This document shows positions 26,735-36,200 of a DNA stretch of 64,000 bases, in pieces. The DNA comes from Mycobacterium stomatepiae (GTDB lineage: Bacteria > Actinomycetota > Actinomycetes > Mycobacteriales > Mycobacteriaceae). Below the pieces are notes generated by a model. It saw only the letters and a list, made by a program, of their open reading frames with translations. It was not told the DNA's origin and did not search any database. Location of the stretch: contig NZ_AP022587.1 of NCBI RefSeq assembly GCF_010731715.1, forward strand, positions 4,278,001 through 4,342,000, given 5' to 3'. The position numbers were made by a program, and so were the translations under genes. Numbering within the stretch: the stretch's first letter is position 1; each line of letters begins with the position of its first letter.

Positions 26735-28034
26735 TTCAAGGGGTGGTTGCAACACTTCGTAGTTAGGGGTGTTGATGACGGGTCAGCCTCAGTTGTTGGT
26801 GGTGCAGCGGCGGTATTGGGATTTGATCGCTGCGGGATGGTCCTCGGAGGATGCCGGGGTGGCGGTCGGCGTGTCGGCGACGTGCGGTAGCAAGTGGTTT
26901 CGCAGGTTTGGTGGTGTGAATCCACGATGGTCAAAGCCTCAAGGACAGCGACGGCCGCGGCTGTCGGCGGATGAGCGTGAACAGATCATGATCGGCACCG
27001 CGCACGGTGAGTCGATCCGTTCGATGGCGCGCCGGTTGGGCCGGGCGCCGTCGACGATCATGCGCGAGATTGCCCACAACGGTGTCATGCGAGGGCATGT
27101 GGGCCGTTATCGCGCCCGGTATCGGTTCGGGGCCCGCCGGGCCGGTTGGGACGCGAAGTCGGGCTACTCGGCGCGCATCGCTCAGCGGCGCAGCGAGCAA
27201 CGGGCGCGTCGACCCAAGACCGGCAAGTTGGGCCGCTGTGAGCAATTGCGGGCCGAGGTGCAAGCGTTGTTGGTCAACAAGTACAGCCCCGAACAGATCG
27301 CCGGGGTATTGACCGCGACCTATCCTGACCGCCCGGAGATGCAGGTGTCCCACGAAACCATCTACCAGGCGCTTTACGTGCAAGGGCGCGGAGAACTGCG
27401 CCGGGAACTGAGGACATGCCTGCGCACCGGGCGCGCGTTGCGTAAACCGCGCCGACGGGCCTGCGCCGGTGACGGCCGCGGCCGTATCAAGGCATGGTCA
27501 ACATCAGTGAGCGGCCCGCCGAAGCTAACGACCGCGCCGTGCCAGGCCATTGGGAAGGAGACCTGATCATCGGCAAGGACCAGGCCTCTCAAATCGGCAC
27601 GCTGGTTGAACGTTCCACCGGATATGTCCGACTGCTGCACCTACCCCATACCCGTAGCGCCGAGGCCGTCGCCGAGGCCATGATCGCCGCGGTCAAAGAC
27701 CTGCCCGCCACCTTGCGCCGCACCGTGACCTGGGACCAACGCCACGAAATGGCCCACCACGCCCGCATCAGCATCGACACCGGCATCGAGGTTTACTTCT
27801 GCGATCCCCACTCACCCTGGCAGCGCGGTAGCAATGAGAACACCAACGGCCTACTACGGCAATACTTTCCAAAGGGCACCGACCTTTCGGTGCACGACGC
27901 CGAACACCTCGCCTACGTCGCCGACGAACTCAACGGACGACCCCGAAAACGCTTCAACTGGGACAACCCCACCAACCGCCTCAACAAGCTACTGTCCACC
28001 CCGACAGACACAACTGTTGCAACCAAACCTTGAA
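26735..28034 (+). mobile_element. IS30-type insertion sequence between aminotransferase gene and dnaX
   Basis: The ends are inverted repeats: left TTCAAGGGGTGGTTGCAACA (26735-26754) and right TGTTGCAACCAAACCTTGAA (28015-28034), matching at 18 of 20 positions. The transposase gene fills the inside and its stop lies in the right repeat. No target duplication is clear next to the ends. The insertion is intergenic, between two genes that are adjacent in M. tuberculosis, so it is unlikely to harm them, but it may separate dnaX from upstream transcription. Confidence 0.8.
26775..28033 (+). pseudogene. IS30-family DDE transposase, frameshifted
   Basis: The first frame from ATG 26775 carries the IS30 helix-turn-helix (SIRSMARRLGRAPSTIMREI) and reads on to GRGRIK at about 27491. 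The second frame continues MVNISERPAEANDRAVPGHW then EGDLIIGK, with the DDE acid residues (the first in HWEGDLI, the Glu in NENTNGLLRQ). One G missing in AAGGCATGG would join them into about 420 residues, the family's usual size. IS30 elements do not normally need frameshifting, so the copy is either inactive or mis-sequenced. Confidence 0.8.
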
Positions 28035-28161
28035 TCCACCACCGAAATCGCGCCCTGGACGCGCACTCGGCGGGCTCCGATGTTTGGAGCCGCCGCGGCG
28101 GTGCACTCGACGCCCGGCCCGGGCCGGGCCCTAGTCGGCGTCCGCCGGTAGCCTGCTGAGC

Positions 28162-30081
28162 GTGGCTCTCTACCGCAAATACCGACCGGCAACCTTCGCC
28201 GAAGTGGTGGGGCAGGAACACGTCACCGAGCCGCTGTCGATTGCGCTGGAAGCCGGCCGGATTAACCACGCATACCTGTTTTCCGGGCCGCGCGGCTGCG
28301 GCAAGACCTCGTCGGCCCGCATCCTGGCCCGGTCGCTGAACTGCGCGCAGGGGCCGACGGCCACCCCGTGCGGGGTGTGCGATTCGTGTCAGGCGTTGGC
28401 GCCCAACGCGCCCGGCAGCATCGACGTGGTGGAGCTCGACGCGGCCAGCCACGGCGGCGTGGACGACACCCGCGAGCTGCGCGACCGCGCCTTCTACGCA
28501 CCGGCGCAGTCGCGCTATCGCGTGTTCATCGTCGACGAGGCGCACATGGTCACCACGGCGGGGTTCAATGCGCTGCTCAAGATCGTCGAGGAGCCACCCG
28601 AGCACCTCATCTTCATCTTCGCGACCACCGAACCGGAAAAGGTGCTGCCGACGATCCGGTCGCGCACCCATCACTATCCGTTCCGGCTGCTGCCACCCAA
28701 GACCATGCGCTCGCTGATCGGGCGGATCTGCGAACAAGAAGGCGTGGCCGTCGACGACGCGGTGTACCCGCTGGTGATCCGCGCCGGCGGCGGTTCGCCG
28801 CGTGACACGTTGTCGGTGCTCGACCAGCTGGTAGCCGGCGCCGACAACAACCATGTCACCTACCCGCGAGCGTTGGGGCTGCTGGGCGCCACCGACGTCG
28901 CGCTGATCGACGACGCCGTCGACGCCCTGGCCGCCGGGGACGCCGCGGCGTTGTTCGGCGCGGTCGAATCGGTGATCGACGCCGGCCACGACCCACGCCG
29001 CTTCGCCACCGACCTGCTGGAGCGATTCCGTGATCTCATTGTGCTGCGAGCGGTTCCGGATGCGATAAGCCGCGGAGTGGTGGACGCGCCGGAAGACGTG
29101 CTGGACCGCATGCGCGACCAAGCGGCCCGGATCGGTGCGGCGACGCTGACCCGCTACGCCGAAGTGGTGCAGGCCGGCCTGGGGGAGATGCGCGGCGCGA
29201 CCGCGCCCCGGCTGCTGCTCGAAGTAGTGTGTGCCCGCCTCCTGCTGCCCTCGGCCAGTGACGCCGAATCGGCACTGCTGCAACGCATCGAGCGCATCGA
29301 GACCCGGCTGGCCATGTCGATTCCCGGTGAGCCGGCAGCTGCCGCCGCCAAACCGGCTCAGTTCACGAGACCCTCGGCGAAGCCGGCCGCCAAGCCTGAA
29401 GTCAAGCCCGAACCCGTCGAGGCCAAGCCCACCGAGCCGCAGCCTGAGCCGGTCGAACCGGAGGGTGAGCCGGTCCCCGAAGCGGTGGTAGCGCCGCCCC
29501 CCGATCCAGTACCGAACCCGGCGCACGACGTCACAGCGGAACCCGAACCTGCTTCTGCCCCAGGAGAACTCAATGCGACCGCGGTACGGACGATGTGGCC
29601 GACGGTGCGGGACAAGGTGCGCGAGCGCAGCCGCACCACCGAGGTGATGCTCTCCGGTGCCACCGTGCGTGCCGTGGAGGGCGACACCCTGGTGCTCACG
29701 CACGAGTCGGCGCCGCTGGCCAAGCGACTGTCCGAACAGCGCAACGCCGACGTTATCGCCGAGGCGCTCAAGGACGCGCTGGGTGTGAACTGGCGGGTCC
29801 GTTGCGAAACTGGGTCCCCGGCGACTCCAGCCGCCGCGCCGCCCCCGCGTAAGGCGCCCCCGCCGTCGCCGCCGAGCAGGAGAGTGGTGCCGCCGCCCCC
29901 CGAGCCGGAACCTCCTGTAACCGATTCTGCGGCAGCGGAATCCGCTCAGCGCGACGAAGAGGAACACATGCTCGCCGAAGCCGGCCGCACCGATCCGTCG
30001 GCGCCGCGCCGCGACCCCGAAGAGGCGGCACTCGAACTGCTGCAGAACGAGCTGGGTGCGCGCCGGATCGACGGCGCCTGA
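28162..30081 (+). CDS. dnaX: DNA polymerase III subunit gamma/tau
   Basis: This 639-residue clamp-loader ATPase starts at GTG 28162 (MALYRKYRPATFAEVVGQEH). The P-loop SGPRGCGKTS lies at residues 41-50, zinc cysteines at 61, 70, 73 and 76, Walker B in VFIVDEAHM, and the sensor region in FATTEPEKVLPTIRSR. Residues 390-480 are a Pro/Glu/Lys-rich linker, and a further proline-rich linker follows the tau-type domain. It loads the beta clamp in the replisome. Mycobacterial dnaX is not known to use programmed frameshifting and I see no slippery A-run. Confidence 0.96.
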   Translation: MALYRKYRPATFAEVVGQEHVTEPLSIALEAGRINHAYLFSGPRGCGKTSSARILARSLNCAQGPTATPCGVCDSCQALAPNAPGSIDVVELDAASHGGVDDTRELRDRAFYAPAQSRYRVFIVDEAHMVTTAGFNALLKIVEEPPEHLIFIFATTEPEKVLPTIRSRTHHYPFRLLPPKTMRSLIGRICEQEGVAVDDAVYPLVIRAGGGSPRDTLSVLDQLVAGADNNHVTYPRALGLLGATDVALIDDAVDALAAGDAAALFGAVESVIDAGHDPRRFATDLLERFRDLIVLRAVPDAISRGVVDAPEDVLDRMRDQAARIGAATLTRYAEVVQAGLGEMRGATAPRLLLEVVCARLLLPSASDAESALLQRIERIETRLAMSIPGEPAAAAAKPAQFTRPSAKPAAKPEVKPEPVEAKPTEPQPEPVEPEGEPVPEAVVAPPPDPVPNPAHDVTAEPEPASAPGELNATAVRTMWPTVRDKVRERSRTTEVMLSGATVRAVEGDTLVLTHESAPLAKRLSEQRNADVIAEALKDALGVNWRVRCETGSPATPAAAPPPRKAPPPSPPSRRVVPPPPEPEPPVTDSAAAESAQRDEEEHMLAEAGRTDPSAPRRDPEEAALELLQNELGARRIDGA

Positions 30082-30087
30082 GCCGTT

Positions 30088-31398
30088 TTAAGGCCGCCAC
30101 CAAGGGCGCAACGGCAGCTGGTCGGCGCCGCGCCGCTCGACATTCGCGGCCAGCACGTGATGGAGCTGAAGGTTGTTCTGGTCGAACGCAACTCGCGAAG
30201 CCGCCATATACAGGCCCCACACCTTGGCGACGGGGAGACCCACCTCGGCGACCGCTTCGTCCCAGTGTTCGACGAGGTTGCGGCACCAATCGCGCAGCGT
30301 CATCGCGTAATGGTGGCGGAAGTTCTCCGTGTGCAACACCTCGAAACCCGTGTCCTGGACGTCGGTCACGATGCGACCGGAACCGGTCAGCTCGCCATCG
30401 GGAAACACGTAACGGTCGGTGAAACCGCCTGCGAACGTGTGCTGCTCGTTGTCGTGGCGGGTAATGCAGTGGTTGAGCAGCAGACCGCCGGTGCGCAGCT
30501 TCGACTTGAGTAATCGGAAGTAGGCGCGATAGTTCTTCACCCCGATGTGCTCGGTCAGCCCGATCGACGAGACGGCGTCAAAGCCGTCCTCGGGCACGTC
30601 GCGGTAGTCGCAGTGGCGCACCTCGGCAAGCCCGGAGAGGCCCTGGTCATCGATCGCTTGTTGCGCCCACTTCGCCTGTTCGGCCGACAGGGTGGCGCCG
30701 ATGGCGTGCACGCCGTGGCGTGCGGCGTAACGCACCATGCCGCCCCAGCCACATCCCACGTCGAGCAGCCGGTCACCCGGTTGCAGCCTGAGCTTCTCGA
30801 ACACCAGCCGGTACTTATTGTCTTGCGCCTCTTCCAGGGTCGCGTCGTCGTCCGGGTACACCGCGCAGGTGTAGGTCATCGACGGCCCCAACACCCATTC
30901 GTAGAACGTGTTCGACACGTCGTAGTGATGATGGATGGCACCTGCGTCACGAGTCTTGCTGTGCAGCACGCCTTCTGCGAAACGGCGCCACCGGGGCGGC
31001 GTTTCCAGCTCGGGCGGTGGAATCGGCACCAGGCGCTCGATACCGATCGAGCGGACCACCTGGGCCAGGGTCCACGCCGACGGCCGCTTGAACTCCACCC
31101 TGTCGGCCAGCATCGTGAGCAGCTCGTAAGGATCGCCGGGATGCACGCCGAGCGGCTGCAGATCGCCCGAGACGTACGCGCGGGCGATGCCGAGTTCGCC
31201 GGGCGCGGTCGCCAGATAGGTCGTGCCACGAGGCGAGCAAAGGTCCAGGCCCAGCCTGGCGTCTTCGCTTCCGGCGGTGCTGCCGTCGTACGCGGTGAAC
31301 TTGAGTGGATGGCCGCCGGTTGCGGTGAAGATGGCCAGCACCTCGGCCATGTTGAGCTTGCCCGTGATGGAGTGATCCGGCTCTCTGGTTGTCGTCAT
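30088..31398 (-). CDS. tmsB: TmsB-type SAM-dependent fatty-acyl methyltransferase (CFA synthase family)
   Basis: This 436-residue protein of the cyclopropane-fatty-acid synthase family has GAIHHHYDVSNTFYEWVLGP, SMTYTCAVYPDDDATLEEAQ and the SAM loop LLDVGCGWGGM, then GLTEHIG. The homologue Rv3720 (TmsB/BfaB) adds a methylene group to C10 of oleoyl phospholipid chains, the first step of tuberculostearic acid formation. Its ATG overlaps the stop of the FAD reductase gene upstream (31395-31398), so the pair is coupled. It is convergent with dnaX, six bases apart. The assignment rests on the conserved gene pair and family motifs. Confidence 0.87.
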   Translation of the reverse strand: MTTTREPDHSITGKLNMAEVLAIFTATGGHPLKFTAYDGSTAGSEDARLGLDLCSPRGTTYLATAPGELGIARAYVSGDLQPLGVHPGDPYELLTMLADRVEFKRPSAWTLAQVVRSIGIERLVPIPPPELETPPRWRRFAEGVLHSKTRDAGAIHHHYDVSNTFYEWVLGPSMTYTCAVYPDDDATLEEAQDNKYRLVFEKLRLQPGDRLLDVGCGWGGMVRYAARHGVHAIGATLSAEQAKWAQQAIDDQGLSGLAEVRHCDYRDVPEDGFDAVSSIGLTEHIGVKNYRAYFRLLKSKLRTGGLLLNHCITRHDNEQHTFAGGFTDRYVFPDGELTGSGRIVTDVQDTGFEVLHTENFRHHYAMTLRDWCRNLVEHWDEAVAEVGLPVAKVWGLYMAASRVAFDQNNLQLHHVLAANVERRGADQLPLRPWWRP

Positions 31399-32786
31399 CG
31401 CCGTTGCACCGCCTTTGCATAGAGATCGAGCAGACGAGAATCGGGATCGTAGGATTTCTTGACCGTCTTGTAGGCCTCGCCGCCGTACAGCTGGTCGAAT
31501 TCCTCACGACTGTAATAGGAGTCGGAGTACAGCGACTTGTGCCCGTCGAGCTCGCTGACCTTCGCCTCGATCGCGCGGTTGGTGATTCCCGGGCCCCCAA
31601 CGGCGGGCACCGAAGACCAAAACCCGATGTTGACGTAGCTGTGGTCCGCAGGTATGGGATACAGCGGCCACCCCTCGTGATCGCGAAGTCGCAACGGGCA
31701 CAACCAGATCGGGGTGATCGGCACGTTGTCCAGAAACCACTCCAGGAATTCGCAGCACTGCCCGATCGGCACCTCGACGTCCTGGACCACCCGCTCTCGC
31801 GCGGGCCGTCCCTTGCGGGTTTCGAGCCGGTCGGACACGCCGAAGCGGCGATCCGCGGCGACGAGCTTCGAGTAGACGCTGCTACGCTGGTAGCGGCGCG
31901 GCCACCAGCGGCGCAGCCGCGGGTTCTGCACACCGAATGCGCGAGAGCACCAGAACCAATCCGTGTCCCAGCGCCAGAAGTAATCGTGGATCGTCAGCCG
32001 GTCGTCCTTGGAGCCGTCTGTGCCGGCGCCGTCGTGCTGCATCGACTGGTAGTAGATCTTCTTGCCGGTGTAGTCGCTGACCGGTCCCGGGGTGGTGGTG
32101 CGTCTACCCACGCACAGATAGCTCTCGTCGGGTCCGAACACCACCCCGTCGAGGTAGTCGACCGGAGTGCCGCCCTGCCCGCCGGTGTCGATGATGCGTT
32201 CGGCGGCTGCGACCAGCTCGGGCAGCGAATGAAATCTGATGTGCCGCAACGCAACAAACGGCGGGACGGGTTCCAGTTCGATTCGAAGCCTCGTTGAATA
32301 GCCCAGTGTCCCATAGGAATTGGGAAAGGCGCGGAACAGATCACAATGCTGATCGCGCGAGGTGGTGAGCAGTTCGCCAGCGCCGGTGAGGATATCCATC
32401 TCCAGCACCGATTCGTGTGGCAAACCGTTGCGGAACGACGCCGATTCGATACCCAGGCCGCTGACCGCGCCTCCGAGCGTAATGGTCTTGAGCTGCGGGA
32501 CTACCAGCGGCGACAGGCCATAGGGCAGTGTCGCCGCCACCAAATCCTGATAGGTGCACATGCCCGCCACGTCGGCCGTGCGGGTTTCCGGGTCGACACT
32601 GAGCACGCCGGTCAATCCCGAGGTGTCCAGGCCGCGCGCATCGCGTTTAGTGCGGGCGCGGAACAGGTTTGACGTGGGCTTGGCGAGCCGGACCGCGGAC
32701 GTCACGGGGATGGATCGATAACTCGCCATCAACCGATCGACGCCCGCTGCGTGAGCCGAGAGTGCAGATTGAGAACCTGGCACCAC
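31395..32786 (-). CDS. tmsA: TmsA-type FAD-dependent reductase
   Basis: About 463 residues from GTG 32786 with AGGG upstream; in-frame starts further out would run across the promoter. The FAD-binding type 4 (PCMH) core shows LSVDPETRTADVAGMCTYQD, PQLKTITLGGAVSGLGIESA and HESVLEMDILTGAGELLT. The homologue Rv3719 (TmsA/BfaA) reduces the 10-methylene intermediate made by TmsB to 10-methylstearate (tuberculostearic acid). It also belongs to the DHCR24-like oxidoreductases. The promoter is shared with the divergent SRPBCC gene, starting 73 bases away. Confidence 0.86.
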   Translation of the reverse strand: MVPGSQSALSAHAAGVDRLMASYRSIPVTSAVRLAKPTSNLFRARTKRDARGLDTSGLTGVLSVDPETRTADVAGMCTYQDLVAATLPYGLSPLVVPQLKTITLGGAVSGLGIESASFRNGLPHESVLEMDILTGAGELLTTSRDQHCDLFRAFPNSYGTLGYSTRLRIELEPVPPFVALRHIRFHSLPELVAAAERIIDTGGQGGTPVDYLDGVVFGPDESYLCVGRRTTTPGPVSDYTGKKIYYQSMQHDGAGTDGSKDDRLTIHDYFWRWDTDWFWCSRAFGVQNPRLRRWWPRRYQRSSVYSKLVAADRRFGVSDRLETRKGRPARERVVQDVEVPIGQCCEFLEWFLDNVPITPIWLCPLRLRDHEGWPLYPIPADHSYVNIGFWSSVPAVGGPGITNRAIEAKVSELDGHKSLYSDSYYSREEFDQLYGGEAYKTVKKSYDPDSRLLDLYAKAVQRR

Positions 32787-32858
32787 ATATACCCTAGTCT
32801 TCGACCACACCCCGTGCATCCGCGCGCGGGCGGCATCACAACAGAGGAGTCGCGCCTG

Positions 32859-33296
32859 ATGGCACAGGTCAGCGCAGCCAGCACCATCTTGATCACCGTC
32901 GCGCCCGAGGCCACGCTCGCCGCGGTGGCGGACTACCAGAACGTGCGCCCGAAGATCCTGTCCCCGCACTACAGCGAATACCAGGTCGTGACGGGTGGCC
33001 AGGGCCAGGGCACCGTCGCCAAGTGGAAGCTGCAGGCCACCAAATCACGCAGCCGCAACGTGCAAGCCACCGTCGACGTCGCCGGGCACAGCGTCATCGA
33101 GAAGGACGCGAACTCGTCGATGGTCACCACTTGGACGGTGGCGCCGGCCGGTCCCGGATCCAGCGTGACCGTCAAAACCAGCTGGACGGGCGCGGGCGGC
33201 GTCAAGGGCTTTTTCGAGAAGACGTTTGCACCCTTGGGGTTGAAGAAGATTCAGGGTGAGGTGCTGGCCAACCTGAAGAAGGAACTCGAAGGCTAG
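32859..33296 (+). CDS. SRPBCC/polyketide-cyclase-like protein (Rv3718c homologue)
   Basis: From ATG 32859, 145 residues (MAQVSAASTILITVAPEATL). Strands and the C-terminal helix (GFFEKTFAPLGLKKIQGEVL) fit the START/SRPBCC hydrophobic-pocket fold. It corresponds in place and size to Rv3718c, of unknown function. Divergence from tmsA suggests a lipid-binding role, but nothing more is shown. It ends three bases before the stop of the NRPS, which marks the left junction of the NRPS island with the core genome. Confidence 0.83.
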   Translation: MAQVSAASTILITVAPEATLAAVADYQNVRPKILSPHYSEYQVVTGGQGQGTVAKWKLQATKSRSRNVQATVDVAGHSVIEKDANSSMVTTWTVAPAGPGSSVTVKTSWTGAGGVKGFFEKTFAPLGLKKIQGEVLANLKKELEG

Positions 33297-33299
33297 GCC

Positions 33300-36200
33300 T
33301 CAGCGCAGCGTCACCCTGCTGTACAGGTACAGCCGGAGTTGTTCGCCGTACGCGCGCAGCGTTTCGGCGGTCAGCATCTCGAGGTGCGTGCTGTCGACCG
33401 AGTAGGTGGCGATCTCCCCGGCGACATACGGCCGCCACAGCCGCTGCTGGGAGCGCGCCGCCCGGCCGGTGCGCAGTCCGCGCCACCGTGTCCTTGCGCG
33501 GCCGTTCTCGGTTCTGCCCCGGGCCGCGGCGAAGATGACCGTGTCGCCGTCGAACACACCGGGCACATGGTCGAGCAGATGCAGCTGATTGGTCTTGACG
33601 CTGTGCACCATGAGCTCGAGGAGCTGTCGGGGTGGCAGCGGGAAATCAACCCCGTGCTGTTGCACCAGTTCCTCGGCCCGCCGGTAGTCCAGTGGCTCTG
33701 ACTGCTCGGGAAGGTCGATCCGGTTGGTCCGCAAAAGGTGTTCCAGGATCGGACCTTCGTCCAGCGTCTGATTCTTTGCCGCGGCCCGGTTGGCGTTCAG
33801 TTTCGCGATGAACTTGCCGGCGCTGAATACCGGGTCGATGAGTACCAGGCTCTGGACCACGCATCCGCGTCGCTGCAGTTCGATTGCGAGTTCGTGGGCG
33901 ACGACGCCGCCGAAAGACCAGCCGAGAAGCTGGTACGGCCCGTCGGGATAGCGGGCCTGGATACGGTCCGCGTAGTTTGCCGCCATGCCGCGAATCGAGA
34001 CCGGCTCGGCTTCGCCGTCCTGCGAAATCTGGTTGATCCCGATGATCGGGCAATCGACGTACTCACCCAGCGCGCGATACGACCAGCTCAGACCGAGGCC
34101 GTCGTGAATGCAGCACAACGGGGCGCCGGTGCCTTCCTGGAACACCTCGACACCGACCACCTCAGCGGCGCTGTCCTGCGTGCCCAGCTGTTCGCTGAGA
34201 TTTCTGACCGACGGGGCGTAGAACATGGCGCGCACCGGAAGGTGCACATCGAGGGCGGCGTTGACCGCGGCGATCACCCGCATCGCCGAAAGCGAATCGC
34301 CACCGAGATCGAAGAAGGAGTCGTCGACCCCGACCCGCTCGATTCCGAGCACCTGCGCGTAGATGCCGGCGATGATCTGCTCGGTTTCGGATTGCGGCGG
34401 CTGGAATGGTGTGGCGGCGAACACCGGAGCCGGCAGCGCCTTGCTGTCGATCTTGCCCGACGAGGTCAACGGAAACTCCTCGAGCACCACAACCTGCGCC
34501 GGCACCATGTACTCCGGCAACCGCGCGGCCAACCGCTGGCGCACCGCGGTGATCTCGATGTTGGTGTTGGGGTTGTTGGCGTGGGCGCCGCGCTGATGCG
34601 TCTCGGCCCGGGGCAGATAGAGGTCGGTCAGCGCGGGGCTACCGGAGATCAGGAAGACGGCGTCGAGGGTGCCGGGTTGCGCGCCCCAGGTTACCGCGAC
34701 GTGGTAACCGGCGTTTTCACCGAGGCGGTGCAGCTGTTCGGGAGTGACGCTGTCGGGGGCCGTCGCAGGCGGGATCAGCGCATCGGCCAGGGGCAGGCCG
34801 TCGGCGAGGGCGTGTTCGATGCGGACGTCGGCGACCAGCCCCGCGCGCGGGATCCCCGCGACGCGCACCGTCGGGGGACGCAACGAGGACAGCCTGGCGT
34901 GCAGGCCCAGCAGTCCGGCACATTCGGTCCACGTCCAGGCGGGTGCGGTGGCCATGGACCGTACCGGCGTCGGGGTCTTGCGGATGACGACGTCGTAGCG
35001 GTACCGGTTGAGCTCGTTGTCCGCCAGTCCGCGTTTGACTTGGATGTCGAGTCCGGCCGCCGACGAGTGGCGGTCGGCCCAGGTGATGAAAAAGTCTGGC
35101 GCCAAGAGTAATTCGGGCTCGCTGACCACGGCGCGGTGGACCCGCTGGCGGATCTCGGCGGCATCGGCGGTGGTGGTGCGGGCGAGGGCAACCCCGGTTT
35201 GGAAGGCGTCCTGCAGGGTGTGGTTACGGATGTCGCCGAGGAACACCGCCCCACCCGGGGCGAGCAGCTCCATGGCGCTGTCGATCAGGTCGGCCAGGTA
35301 TGCCGCGTTCGGGAAGTACTGAACGACCGAGTTGACGACGATGGTGTCGAAGTAACCCCGCGGCAGTCCCTCGGTGACGTGGGCGGGATGGGTCAGCAGC
35401 TGGACCCGATCGCGCCAGGAGATCTGCAACCGTTCCAGCGAACGCGCGAGGTTGTCGATGGCCACCGCCGACATGTCGGTGGCGACATAGCGCTCACACT
35501 GCGGCGCGATCTGCGACAGCAGCAGCCCGGAACCGGCGCCGATCTCCAGAACGCGCCGGGGCCGCAGCGCCATGATCCGATTGACCGTGGCTGCCCGCCA
35601 CTCGAACATCTCCTCGAGCGGAATCGGTTCGCCGGTGTAGCTGCTGTTCCAGCCCCGGAAGTCCATGCCGAATTCCGGTACGCCGTCGCGTCCGTCGTAC
35701 AGGTCGTCGTACACGCCCTGCCACTGTCCGACGATCTCGGCGTCGTGGTCGGCGGTGCTGGCGCGCCGCAGCGTGATGTAGGCAACGAGGGTCTCACCGG
35801 CATTGCCATGATGCACGGTGGTGACGGCCTGGGTGACCTCCGGGCAGGCCAGTAGGGCGCTTTCGATTTCGCCGAGTTCGATGCGGTAGCCGCGGATCTT
35901 GACCTGCTCGTCGGCGCGCCCGACATAACGCAACTGCCCGTCGGTGCCCCAGGACACCAGATCCCCGGTGCGGTACATGCGCGCACCCGGTCCACCGAAG
36001 GGGCAGGCCAGGAACCGCGACGCGGTCAGGTCCGCCCGGCGCACGTATCCGTTCGCCAGCCCGGCGCCGGCCACGTACAACTCACCGATCACGCCGGCCG
36101 GCACCTGCCGTAACCACTTGTCCAGCACGAAGAACGCCAGATGTGCCAGCGGGCCGCCGATGGGGCTGACCGTGCTGTCGACATCCCCGTCGACGAGCTC

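Noticed and set aside
28162..30081. Programmed frameshift in dnaX producing gamma
   Set aside because: No A-rich slippery run with a following hairpin is visible, and mycobacteria are not known to use it.
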